A stretch of DNA of 13,177 nucleotides from contig JBLHIH010000109.1 of NCBI GenBank assembly GCA_047616645.1, forward strand, positions 1 to 13,177. Reading direction: 5' to 3'. The notes below the pieces were generated by a model. That model was given only the letters and a program-made list of their open reading frames with translations. It searched no databases and was not told where the DNA came from. Below are positions 5,727-13,177 of this stretch, one piece after another. The DNA is from JAHRVQ01 sp047616645 (GTDB taxonomy: Bacteria; Pseudomonadota; Gammaproteobacteria; Pseudomonadales; Azotimanducaceae). The translations under genes were made by a program, and so were the position numbers. The stretch's first letter is position 1, and each line of letters starts with the position of its first letter.

Positions 5727-6932
5727 CTATTGATAGTAGATAAAATTCTCACGTTTTTCTCGCCAGATTATTTCGTCCCTAGATAATATCGTTTCGAATT
5801 CATCAAATGTGGCATTAGGATTATCTATCCAGTTTCTGAGATCAGGGCCGCCATTGATAACATCGATTGCTAATCTCTCTGGTTCATATTCATAATAATG
5901 CCTTCGCCACAGATCCAAATCTGGTTGAATAATTTTCAAAGCTTTGAGCAACCCTGCAATTAGTTTGTAAGGTTTAAATTTACTATGTTGATAATTCTCA
6001 ATGTCGGTATGTATTTGGAGTCCGGCACACATCTCATTCTTAAACTTGTGAAATGTGGGTTGAAAAAAGCAATTTCTTAAATGCACACCCTCTCTCCAAT
6101 GGGGTGCTTCTTGCTCGAGTAAACTTAAGATTTTAGTAATGTCCAATCCTGGTGCACCAATGACTTCCAGTGGCGTCGTTGTACCTCTTCCTTCCGATAA
6201 GTTAACACCCTCCAATAAGACGGTGCCTGCGAAACAACGAGACATATTTATACTATTAGCGTTAGGGCTAGGGTTTACCCATGGTCGATTCTTTGGCCAA
6301 CCATATTCTGGCAATTGATCTATTTGATAATCCTTCATGTGGATAACGGTAAGATTGATGTCTAAATTTTTGTAGTCAACAAGCCAGTTCGCCAATTCCC
6401 CAACTGTTAAACCGTATCGAGTAGGGAGGGGTGCACATCCGACGAAGCTCTCTTCTCCTTCGTGTAAAATTAAACCGTCGATCGGTCGTCCTGCGGGGTT
6501 TGGCCTGTCTAATACAATAAGTTCAAGGTTACTTTCCTCACAAGCTTCCAGAAAATACAGAAGGGTCGTAATATATGTGTAAATGCGACAACCAATATCC
6601 TGTAGATCAAATAATACAATATCGACATCTTCTAACATTTCTACCGTAGGTTTACGATGTTCGCCATAAAGAGAGATTACGGGGATATGGTGAGTACTAT
6701 CAAGATAGTCCTGGGTTTCTACCATATTGTCTTGTTTATCACCTCGCATTCCATGTTGGGGTCCGAAGGCTTTTGTTATTCTACAGCCATGTTCAAGCAA
6801 GGCATCTAAACTGTGAACATAATTTGAGTTTATTGAGGCGGGGTGAGCAACAAGTGCACAGGCGCTTTTTTTAAGCCGGGAAAGAAGCTTCTCAGAAGCA
6901 AGCAGCCGGTCAATGCCATATTGAAAAGTCAT
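5727..6932 (-). CDS. NamZ-family (DUF1343) exo-beta-N-acetylmuramidase
   Basis: Characterised members (glycoside hydrolase family 171) remove terminal N-acetylmuramic acid from peptidoglycan fragments. The 401-residue product shows the DUF1343 landmarks in order: FGPQHGMRGDKQDN (56-69), SLYG (87-90), DLQDIGCRIYTYI (109-121), LDRPNPAGRPIDG (141-153), WVNPSPN (218-224) and EGVNLSEGRGTTTPLEVIG (241-259). Many members read PEHG at the first motif; here it is PQHG (58-61), a Glu-to-Gln change that could matter for catalysis. Unlike many Gram-positive members there is no signal peptide, so it should be cytoplasmic and suit recycling of wall fragments. It starts 37 bases after the DOMON-like gene and is likely co-transcribed. 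Ribosome site weak (ACGGTAG). Confidence 0.85.
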   Translation of the reverse strand: MTFQYGIDRLLASEKLLSRLKKSACALVAHPASINSNYVHSLDALLEHGCRITKAFGPQHGMRGDKQDNMVETQDYLDSTHHIPVISLYGEHRKPTVEMLEDVDIVLFDLQDIGCRIYTYITTLLYFLEACEESNLELIVLDRPNPAGRPIDGLILHEGEESFVGCAPLPTRYGLTVGELANWLVDYKNLDINLTVIHMKDYQIDQLPEYGWPKNRPWVNPSPNANSINMSRCFAGTVLLEGVNLSEGRGTTTPLEVIGAPGLDITKILSLLEQEAPHWREGVHLRNCFFQPTFHKFKNEMCAGLQIHTDIENYQHSKFKPYKLIAGLLKALKIIQPDLDLWRRHYYEYEPERLAIDVINGGPDLRNWIDNPNATFDEFETILSRDEIIWREKRENFIYYQ

Positions 6933-6969
6933 ATACTACCGTTTTATATTTTGTGGTATCAGGAGTATC

Positions 6970-7551
6970 TCATTGTCCTGAGTTTATGTTAAGTATATGG
7001 GTCTTCGGGTCATGAAAGTCTGCCTGAGTATCCGAATTGTGTTTGAGCGCAAAGTAATGAAATTGACCATGTAGATCTTTCAAAATGACAGAGATGCCGA
7101 TATGTAAATGTTTTTTCAACAGCTGGTTTGTAACAAAATTGGGATCACCATACTCTAATTCTACACTTACACAGGTTTGATCAGCTTTATGCTCGATGAC
7201 ACTATTAGATAAGATTAAGTTTATAGCATCTTGTCTTTCATGCCGGTATCTGGAGAATTCATAAGTTTGCCAATCTCCTGAAGGAGAAAAGTTAAGTTCA
7301 AAGTAATTTGATTGTCCATGAAAGGAAAGAAAACACTCGAAACAGGTAGATAACCATAAATCATGCTTACGGCCCGGTTGATGATTGTATTGATTTGTCG
7401 GCCAGACAATATTCTTCATTGAACCTTGCAAAACGAAAGTTATGCTGATTTCGAGTAGTTTTTTTTGCGTGTTGAACACCGAAAAAATATCGCCTGAGAG
7501 GGAATTGGCAATTAAATTTGGCGCAAAGGGCACTAGATTAAATTTTGTCAT
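6970..7551 (-). CDS. DOMON-like domain protein
   Basis: The 193-residue product matches the bacterial DOMON-like family (the type sometimes described as murB-associated): LWLSTCFECFL (65-75), YFELNFSPSGDWQTYEFSRYR (83-103) and a late FHDPKTHIL (179-187). DOMON-type folds are beta-sandwiches that bind heme or sugars; the ligand of this bacterial branch is not known to me. There is no signal peptide or membrane segment. I start at the ATG at 7551; a TTG directly before it (7554) adds one residue. No clear ribosome site is seen. It heads a two-gene unit with the NamZ-family muramidase, which makes a role in muropeptide handling a reasonable guess. It is divergent from gor with only 58 bases between the starts. 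Confidence 0.75.
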   Translation of the reverse strand: MTKFNLVPFAPNLIANSLSGDIFSVFNTQKKLLEISITFVLQGSMKNIVWPTNQYNHQPGRKHDLWLSTCFECFLSFHGQSNYFELNFSPSGDWQTYEFSRYRHERQDAINLILSNSVIEHKADQTCVSVELEYGDPNFVTNQLLKKHLHIGISVILKDLHGQFHYFALKHNSDTQADFHDPKTHILNINSGQ

Positions 7552-7572
7552 CAAGTGTAAGCAATATATGGT
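7545..7572 (+). promoter_or_regulatory. Possible promoter of the glutathione reductase gene
   Basis: TTGTCA (7545-7550) and TATGGT (7567-7572) are separated by 16 bases and lie 38 bases before the gor start. Matches to the sigma-70 consensus are 5 of 6 and 4 of 6. The -35 box lies over the start of the divergent DOMON-like gene. Confidence 0.3.
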
Positions 7573-7609
7573 TATGTTAGTTTACAAGAATATAGAAAGA
7601 GGTTTAGAA

Positions 7610-9013
7610 ATGTCAGATTTAGAAACAAATACAGACTTTAACGATGATGATAAGAAGAGCGAGTACGATTTCGATTTGTTTGTCATGGGTGTTGGTTCTG
7701 GTGGTGTTCGTGCAGCTCGGATGAGCGCCAATTACGGCGCGCGTGTTGCTACCGCTGAAGATAAATATATGGGTGGCACGTGTGTCAACGTCGGTTGTGT
7801 ACCAAAAAAATTGATGGTTTATGCATCTCATTTTTCGGAGGACTATGAAAATGCCCGTGGTTTCGGTTGGGATAAATCTAAGCCCGATTTTCATTGGCCA
7901 ACATTAATCGAAAATAAGAATACAGAAATTAAGCGCTTAAATGGGATTTACCAAGGCATGTTAGATAATGCCGGCGTTACACATTTTGACGGTCGAGCGC
8001 GCATAGTTGATGCCCACCATATTTCAATCAACAATCAAACCATATCCACGGATAAGATTTTGGTAGCAACTGGTGGGTGGCCGACTGTTCCAGAATTCCC
8101 AGGTAGTGAGCATGTGATCACCTCAAATGAGGCGTTTTTTCTTAAAGATCTACCAAAGAGGAGCCTTGTTGTGGGAGGAGGGTATATAGCCGTCGAATTT
8201 GCAGGCATCTTTGCTGGGTTGGGCGCAGATAGCCATTTGTCTTATCGAGGTCCGCTATTTTTGAGAAATTTTGACCAGGATGTCAGAGAGATAGTGGCAG
8301 AAGAGCTGGCAAAGAAGAATGTTAGTTTGCATTTTGATTCTAACCTTGAACGAATTGAAAAGAACGATGATGGCAGCTTCCGCGTTGTTTTTAAGGAAGG
8401 CGGAGAGATGGAAACGGATCTTGTAATGTACGCCACCGGTCGTGCGCCTGCTGTAAAGGATATTGGCCTTGAAAATGTTAATGTCGAATTAAAGAAAAAC
8501 GGTGCCATCATCGTTGATGAACAATTTAGAACTTCGGAGCCTAGCATTTTTGCTTTAGGTGATGTGACGGATAAAGTTCAGTTAACGCCTGTGGCCATTG
8601 GAGAGGCCATGGCTTTTGCCCAAACGCAATTTTTGGGGAAAACAACAACTATGGACTACGAAGGTATTGCCACCGCCGTCTTTTGCCAACCGAATATCGG
8701 TACAGTCGGATTAACAGAAGCCGAAGCTAAGGATAAATTTGGAGAAATTGATGTCTATCGCTCAACCTTTCGTGCGATGAAACATACACTTTCTGGTAGT
8801 GACGAAAAAAGCCTAATGAAACTGATCGTTGATAAAGCGTCAGATAAGGTAGTCGGTGTACATATGGTAGGTTCTGATGCGGGAGAAATTATTCAAGGAA
8901 TTGCTATCGCAATGAAGGCTGGGGCAACTAAGGCTGTTTTTGATGCGACTGTTGGTATACATCCTACTTCTGCTGAAGAATTTGTGACCATGCGAGATCC
9001 TGTCACTGTGTAG
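7610..9013 (+). CDS. gor: Glutathione reductase
   Basis: This flavoenzyme uses NADPH to reduce glutathione disulfide in the cytoplasm. The 467-residue product has the whole class I disulfide-reductase plan: FAD-binding GVGSGG (27-32), the redox pair in CVNVGC (Cys58, Cys63), NADPH-binding GGGYIAVEFA (189-198) with Arg213 and Arg219 placed to hold the 2'-phosphate, the FAD-binding ALGDV (315-319), and a C-terminal HPTSAEE (His451, Glu456) acid-base pair. The two Arg residues and CVNVGC fit glutathione reductase better than lipoamide dehydrogenase or mercuric reductase. I start at the ATG at 7610 because AAGAGG lies 7 bases upstream; the frame is open further back to 7442 but that stretch overlaps the divergent gene and has no family match. 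An acidic N-terminal extension of about 18 residues precedes the FAD domain. Confidence 0.93.
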   Translation: MSDLETNTDFNDDDKKSEYDFDLFVMGVGSGGVRAARMSANYGARVATAEDKYMGGTCVNVGCVPKKLMVYASHFSEDYENARGFGWDKSKPDFHWPTLIENKNTEIKRLNGIYQGMLDNAGVTHFDGRARIVDAHHISINNQTISTDKILVATGGWPTVPEFPGSEHVITSNEAFFLKDLPKRSLVVGGGYIAVEFAGIFAGLGADSHLSYRGPLFLRNFDQDVREIVAEELAKKNVSLHFDSNLERIEKNDDGSFRVVFKEGGEMETDLVMYATGRAPAVKDIGLENVNVELKKNGAIIVDEQFRTSEPSIFALGDVTDKVQLTPVAIGEAMAFAQTQFLGKTTTMDYEGIATAVFCQPNIGTVGLTEAEAKDKFGEIDVYRSTFRAMKHTLSGSDEKSLMKLIVDKASDKVVGVHMVGSDAGEIIQGIAIAMKAGATKAVFDATVGIHPTSAEEFVTMRDPVTV

Positions 9014-9096
9014 AGTAAACACTGATTAAGTGGTTCCCTAACTTGATATTTGGTATGGTCAGCGCCTTCTCCTCGACGATGTAAGGCTGATAACAC

Positions 9097-10797
9097 TTGG
9101 ATATGCTGACCGATTTTTTAAACCTGCTGGATTCCTTCCTAGGCTCCGCCCAATATTTTCCATTTATACTCCTGGGAACGGGACTTTTCTTTACTATCTA
9201 CCTCAAATTTCCGCAAATTCGGTTTTTTAATCATGCTTGGCGAATTGTTAGGGGTAAGTATGACAAGCCAACAGATGTTGGAGACGCTACGCATTTCCAG
9301 GCCCTGTCTACTGCCATATCCGGCACCGTAGGAACGGGAAACATTGGTGGAGTAGCCTTAGCGATTTATTTAGGTGGGCCGGCTGCACTATTTTGGATGT
9401 GGATGACTGCGTTTTTTGGCATGACGACTAAATTCGTAGAAGTCAGTCTCTCACATAAATATAGAGAGCAGGACGAGGAGGGCCACATATCTGGTGGACC
9501 CATGTATGTGATGGAGAAGAGACTCAATATGAAGTGGATGGCAGTTTTCTTTGCTGTCGCAACCGTTGTGAGCTCCTTTGGAACCGGTAGCATGCCGCAA
9601 AGTAACAATATTGCCAGTGGAGTCGAAGCATCCTTTGGTATTGCGCCTTGGTTAACAGGGTTAGTGTTGTCCATTGCCTTAGGTGCGGTAATTATTGGCG
9701 GTATTTCTCGCATTGTTAAAGTAGCAGAAAAGATAGTCCCTTTTATGGCAGTTATTTACTTGCTTGGCGCCTTGACAGTCATCATCTTTAACGTTGATCA
9801 GATAATTCCTTCATTTGTAGCCGTCTTTAGTACGGCCTTTACGGGCTCCGCTGCAACAGGCGGCTTCTTAGGCGCAAGTTTCGCTTATGCTTTCAATAGA
9901 GGCGTTAATAGAGGATTGTTCTCCAATGAAGCGGGACAAGGGTCTGCGCCAATAGCACACGCAGCGGCTAAAGCAGATGAGCCTATATCAGAGGGTATGG
10001 TTTCCATTTTGGAACCCTTTATTGACACCATCATAATTTGTACGGTAACCGGGCTCGTAATATTGTCCTCCGGCGTTTGGACGGAGAAGTTTGAGAATAA
10101 ATTCCAGAATTTTGATACTGAAATTCTGACAGGTGTGTATAGCGAAGACGACCCTAAACACAGACAAGCTTTGTTTGAACACCTCAGCTTTGATTTAGCA
10201 GATGACCCTATTCAATCTTTTTCCGGGGAAATTGAGGTGCTGAATGGAAAAGCGATAACAGGTGGGTTTACGGTCATTCATAATCGATCTATCGCTGAAA
10301 ATGTACAGTATATAGAAGATGAGAAGGGCTTTACAGGAACCCTGCTTGTGGAAGAAGGTACGGTGCAAAATGATGTAAGCCTATCTGGCCGCTCTCTTAT
10401 TCATTCGGTAGATCTAACAATGGAGGCTTTCAGTCGAGGGTATCTCGGGGATTATGGGCGGTTTATCGTGTCAATAGGACTTGTGCTGTTTGCTTTTAGT
10501 ACTGCTGTGGCCTGGTCTTATTATGGTGACAGAGCAATGACTTATCTCTTTGGTGTGAAGTCAGTTTTTCCTTATCGAATAGCTTATGTCATCGGATTTT
10601 TTATTGCTGCAATTGCTGATACCACGCTCATTTGGCTTTTTTCGGCAATCGCCATAGCTGTGATGACACTACCTAATCTTTTTACCATGTTGGTTTTACG
10701 CAAGGAAATGAAACAAGAGGTTGAGGATTATTGGGTTAAATTCGCAAATGAATACCCTGCAGAAGATGTTGCTAGGGAAAAGAATGGCGAAGAATAG
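9097..10797 (+). CDS. AGCS-family sodium:alanine/glycine symporter with extra hydrophilic domain
   Basis: This inner-membrane carrier couples Na+ (or H+) to uptake of alanine or glycine. The 566-residue product has the family signatures SGTVGTGNIGGVALAIY (75-91) and NRGLFSNEAGQGSAPIAHAA (271-290), and hydrophobic helices at about 20-36, 85-110, 147-165, 185-203, 213-232, 305-325, 455-475, 495-510 and 513-533. Usual AGCS proteins have about 440-490 residues. The excess is a hydrophilic block at about 329-438, set between ILSSGVW and LTMEAF, which are normally close. The start is TTG at 9097 with AAGG 10 bases upstream; an ATG at 9103 is the alternative and removes two residues. It follows gor by 83 bases. 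Substrate within the family is not decided by the sequence. Confidence 0.9.
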   Translation: MDMLTDFLNLLDSFLGSAQYFPFILLGTGLFFTIYLKFPQIRFFNHAWRIVRGKYDKPTDVGDATHFQALSTAISGTVGTGNIGGVALAIYLGGPAALFWMWMTAFFGMTTKFVEVSLSHKYREQDEEGHISGGPMYVMEKRLNMKWMAVFFAVATVVSSFGTGSMPQSNNIASGVEASFGIAPWLTGLVLSIALGAVIIGGISRIVKVAEKIVPFMAVIYLLGALTVIIFNVDQIIPSFVAVFSTAFTGSAATGGFLGASFAYAFNRGVNRGLFSNEAGQGSAPIAHAAAKADEPISEGMVSILEPFIDTIIICTVTGLVILSSGVWTEKFENKFQNFDTEILTGVYSEDDPKHRQALFEHLSFDLADDPIQSFSGEIEVLNGKAITGGFTVIHNRSIAENVQYIEDEKGFTGTLLVEEGTVQNDVSLSGRSLIHSVDLTMEAFSRGYLGDYGRFIVSIGLVLFAFSTAVAWSYYGDRAMTYLFGVKSVFPYRIAYVIGFFIAAIADTTLIWLFSAIAIAVMTLPNLFTMLVLRKEMKQEVEDYWVKFANEYPAEDVAREKNGEE

Positions 10798-10882
10798 TTT
10801 TAGTGATTGAAAACGAGTAGATTCAAAAAACAAGTTAAGAAAAGAATTTGCATTAAATGTGTTCGAATAAGAGAGTAAGTGA

Positions 10883-11659
10883 ATGAGTAAGACAAACGAG
10901 CTGAGTAATAAAGTGGCCATTATTACTGGTTCTTCATCTGGTGTAGGCGCAGCTACTGCTAAGCAGTTGGCAGCTATGGGTTGTAAGGTAGTCATTAATT
11001 ACGCAAGTAGCGAAGGTCCTGCACAATCAGTTGCAGAAGAGTGTAAAAACTTAGGCGTCGATACATTGGTTTGCAAAGCTGATGTCAGCGATGATCAGGC
11101 CTGTCAAAACATGGTGGATCAAACTTTATCTCGTTGGGGCCGGATAGATATTCTTATTAATAATGCAGGAACAACTAAATTTGTTCAGCACTCAGATTTA
11201 GCGGGACTTGATAAGGCAGATTTTCAAAATATTTACGGCGTTAATGTTATTGGTCCTTTTCAAATGATACGTGCGGCGGAGAAAGCACTTAGAGAAAGTG
11301 GTAGTGGCGCCATTGTAAATGTCGCATCAATAGCAGGTGTAAGAGGGGTAGGAAGCTCTATCGCCTATGCCGCGTCAAAGGGCGCACTTCTCACCATGAC
11401 TCAATCGATGGCGCGAGTAATGGGACCTGAAGTCCGCGTTAATGCAGTGTGTCCAGGTTTTATTCAAGGTGAGTGGTTAGAAAAGGGGATAGGCACAGAA
11501 AATTATAATAAAGTAAGACAGTCTTATGAAGACGCTGCACCATTGAACCTAACTTGTACCGCAGAGTCAGTTGCAGATTCAATCGTCTCTTTTGCTACAG
11601 GTCATTCCGTTGTTACCGGCCAGTATCTCATTTTGGATGGCGGGCATTACTTAGTATGA
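10883..11659 (+). CDS. Short-chain dehydrogenase/reductase (classical SDR)
   Basis: The 258-residue product is a classical SDR: nucleotide-binding TGSSSGVG (15-22), NNAG (93-96), catalytic Asn121, Ser149, Tyr162 and Lys166 (YAASK), and PGF (191-193) after the active site. It should use NAD(P) to oxidise or reduce an alcohol or carbonyl group in the cytoplasm. No acidic residue is obvious directly after the second strand (VVINYASSEG), which leans to NADP, weakly. It resembles FabG-like and glucose-dehydrogenase-like enzymes, but the substrate cannot be named. The ATG has a GAGAG ribosome site 7 bases upstream. Its TGA overlaps the ATG of the peptidase gene by 4 bases, so the two are translationally coupled. 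Confidence 0.88.
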   Translation: MSKTNELSNKVAIITGSSSGVGAATAKQLAAMGCKVVINYASSEGPAQSVAEECKNLGVDTLVCKADVSDDQACQNMVDQTLSRWGRIDILINNAGTTKFVQHSDLAGLDKADFQNIYGVNVIGPFQMIRAAEKALRESGSGAIVNVASIAGVRGVGSSIAYAASKGALLTMTQSMARVMGPEVRVNAVCPGFIQGEWLEKGIGTENYNKVRQSYEDAAPLNLTCTAESVADSIVSFATGHSVVTGQYLILDGGHYLV

Positions 11660-13177
11660 TCGAAGCTACACAGAAGTCTCACCCGGCATTTAAGCACCTC
11701 AGAAGCCAGAAAGTTGACACCTTAAATCTAAAAGTTCACGAGTTTGAGCACATTAAGACCGGTGCCATGCATTATCATCTAGAAAGCGAAAATGATGAAA
11801 ATGTTTTTATGGTCGCGTTTCGGACGGTACCGATGGATTCGACAGGGGTTGCCCATGTTCTTGAGCACACTGCATTATGTGGTAGCGAAAAATATCCCGT
11901 ACGAGATCCATTCTTTTTAATGATAAGGCGTTCACTGAATACATTTATGAACGCTTTTACGACAAGCGACTACACTGCATATCCTTTTGCCAGTCAAAAT
12001 ACTAAAGACTTTGGCAATTTGTTAGATATATATTTGGACGCAGTGTTTTTTTCTAGATTAGATAAGTTGGATTTTATGCAAGAAGGACACAGGGTGGAGT
12101 TTGAATCCATTGAGGACCCCGCAACAGATCTAGTTTATCGTGGTGTTGTTTTTAATGAAATGAAAGGGGATACAAGTTCTGTTGTGTCTGTTTTATATGA
12201 TGCAGTCAAAAAGCATCTTTTTCCGACTACGACCTATCACTACAATAGTGGTGGCGACCCTGAACATATCCCGGATTTAAGTTACGATGCATTGCTTAGT
12301 TTTTATAAATCTCATTACCATCCTAGCAATGCCATATTCATGACTTTTGGGAATAATTCTGTCTTCGATCTTCAAAATGAATTTGAAGATAAAGCACTAA
12401 AGAAATTCGTCAGATCTAAGGAAAAAATTGAAGTATTGCCGGAACAACGTTTTTATCAGACCAAGCGTATTCAAGAGCCCTACGCCGTCGATGATAAAAA
12501 GGATCTATTAAATAAGACTCATATTGTAATGGCTTGGCTTTTAGGACCAAATACAGACCTATCTCTTTTACTAAAATGTAATTTACTTTCTGATGCCTTA
12601 CTAGATACGGCAGCTTCTCCCTTGCGAGCAGCCTTAGAAAATACCGAGCTAGGGGGCGCGCCTTCTCCTCTATGCGGCTTAGAAGAGACTAATCGAGAAA
12701 TGAGCTTTCTTTGTGGTATCGAAGCGAGCAATATCGATTCAGCAGATGAAATTGAAACTTTAATAATAACTACTTTAGAAGAAGTTGCATCTAAAGGCGT
12801 ATCGAAGGAAAAGTTAGAAGCTTGCTTGCATCAGTTAGAATTGAATCAAAGAGAAATTGGCGGTGATGGGAATCCCTTCGGTCTACAGCTTATTTTTTCT
12901 TGTATGTCATCGGCAATTCACAGAGGCGATCCTATTGATTTGTTGGACCTAGATCCAGCTTTGGTGCAACTCCATGAAGATATAAAAGACCCTGATTTCA
13001 TCAGTAAATTAGTAAAAGAATTACTCTTGGACAATCCCCATAGAGTGCGTTTGTGCTTGTATCCAGATGAGAACCTAAGCGAGCAAAAAATTCTCGAAGA
13101 GAAACAACGCTTACAACTAAAGAAAGATCATCTCACTGCATCCGAATCTGAAGAAATTGTACGTCAAAGTAAGGCTT
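11656..13177 (+). CDS. M16C insulinase-type zinc peptidase (PreP-like), N-terminal half
   Basis: The frame is open from the ATG at 11656 to the end of the window (507 codons); the family's full length is near 970 residues, so roughly half is seen. HVLEH (67-71) is the inverted HxxEH zinc motif: His67 and His71 bind zinc, Glu70 is catalytic, and Glu168 in GVVFNEMKG is the third ligand. CGSEKYPVRDPFF (75-87) and FTTSDYTAYPFAS (101-113) are typical of the M16C group, which includes mitochondrial and chloroplast presequence protease and degrades free peptides in a closed chamber. There is no signal peptide, so it should act in the cytoplasm. The start codon overlaps the SDR stop (ATGA) and there is no separate strong ribosome site, so translation is probably coupled to the SDR gene. 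Confidence 0.92.
   Translation, partial: MIEATQKSHPAFKHLRSQKVDTLNLKVHEFEHIKTGAMHYHLESENDENVFMVAFRTVPMDSTGVAHVLEHTALCGSEKYPVRDPFFLMIRRSLNTFMNAFTTSDYTAYPFASQNTKDFGNLLDIYLDAVFFSRLDKLDFMQEGHRVEFESIEDPATDLVYRGVVFNEMKGDTSSVVSVLYDAVKKHLFPTTTYHYNSGGDPEHIPDLSYDALLSFYKSHYHPSNAIFMTFGNNSVFDLQNEFEDKALKKFVRSKEKIEVLPEQRFYQTKRIQEPYAVDDKKDLLNKTHIVMAWLLGPNTDLSLLLKCNLLSDALLDTAASPLRAALENTELGGAPSPLCGLEETNREMSFLCGIEASNIDSADEIETLIITTLEEVASKGVSKEKLEACLHQLELNQREIGGDGNPFGLQLIFSCMSSAIHRGDPIDLLDLDPALVQLHEDIKDPDFISKLVKELLLDNPHRVRLCLYPDENLSEQKILEEKQRLQLKKDHLTASESEEIVRQSKA

Noticed and set aside
7442..7609. N-terminal extension of glutathione reductase from 7442
   Set aside because: It overlaps the divergent DOMON-like gene, shows no family similarity, and a good ribosome site precedes the ATG at 7610.
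9014..9096. Possible hairpin TCAGC/GCTGA between gor and the symporter gene
   Set aside because: Only 5 bp with a loop of about 25 bases and no T run; too weak to call.
9366..9713. Minus-strand frame of 115 codons within the symporter gene
   Set aside because: It is a shadow of the AGCS reading frame.
12519..12731. Minus-strand frame of 70 codons within the M16C gene
   Set aside because: It is antisense to a continuous, recognisable peptidase frame.

Overview
The window looks like chromosomal DNA of a free-living, probably marine, gammaproteobacterium. This is inferred from an AT-leaning composition, compact gene packing, short lipoprotein and DUF-family genes, and a mix of oligopeptidase B, DUF3806, a DOMON-like protein, NamZ/DUF1343, glutathione reductase and an M16C peptidase. 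I see no phage, transposase, CRISPR, toxin-antitoxin or defence genes and no tRNA or rRNA.

Layout from left to right: (1) the 3' end of an oligopeptidase B gene (1-218). (2) A plus-strand outer-membrane lipoprotein with an HELAH zinc-protease motif (344-1756). It ends 2 bases from a convergent minus-strand gene. (3) A minus-strand pair (3154 to 1759): a 78-residue arginine-rich protein, then a fusion of a CinA/PncC-like domain to a nicotinate-nucleotide-adenylyltransferase-like domain. (4) A plus-strand pair: a secreted DUF3806 protein and a 55-residue membrane protein, closed by a strong hairpin terminator (4084-4130). (5) A minus-strand leuB (4123-5232) with a perfect 9-bp inverted repeat just upstream. 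(6) About 490 bases without a gene, holding three tandem units of about 125-144 bp (5320-5714). (7) A minus-strand pair, a DOMON-like protein and a NamZ-family exo-muramidase. (8) A plus-strand run: glutathione reductase (gor), an AGCS sodium:alanine/glycine symporter with an unusual hydrophilic insert, an SDR oxidoreductase, and an M16C insulinase-type peptidase that starts inside the SDR stop codon (ATGA overlap) and runs off the window.

Most genes are housekeeping: peptide turnover (OpB, M16C), leucine synthesis, NAD-type metabolism, cell-wall sugar recycling, thiol redox and amino-acid uptake. They do not form one pathway. The best candidate for something undescribed is the tandem-repeat array at 5320-5714. 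It has strongly conserved blocks, a variable middle that carries promoter-like TAnnnT elements, and a possible covarying base pair, which together make an array of small RNAs or a repeated leader element plausible but unproven. The CinA/NadD-like fusion and the insert in the symporter are the next most interesting items. I see no clear new multi-gene system.
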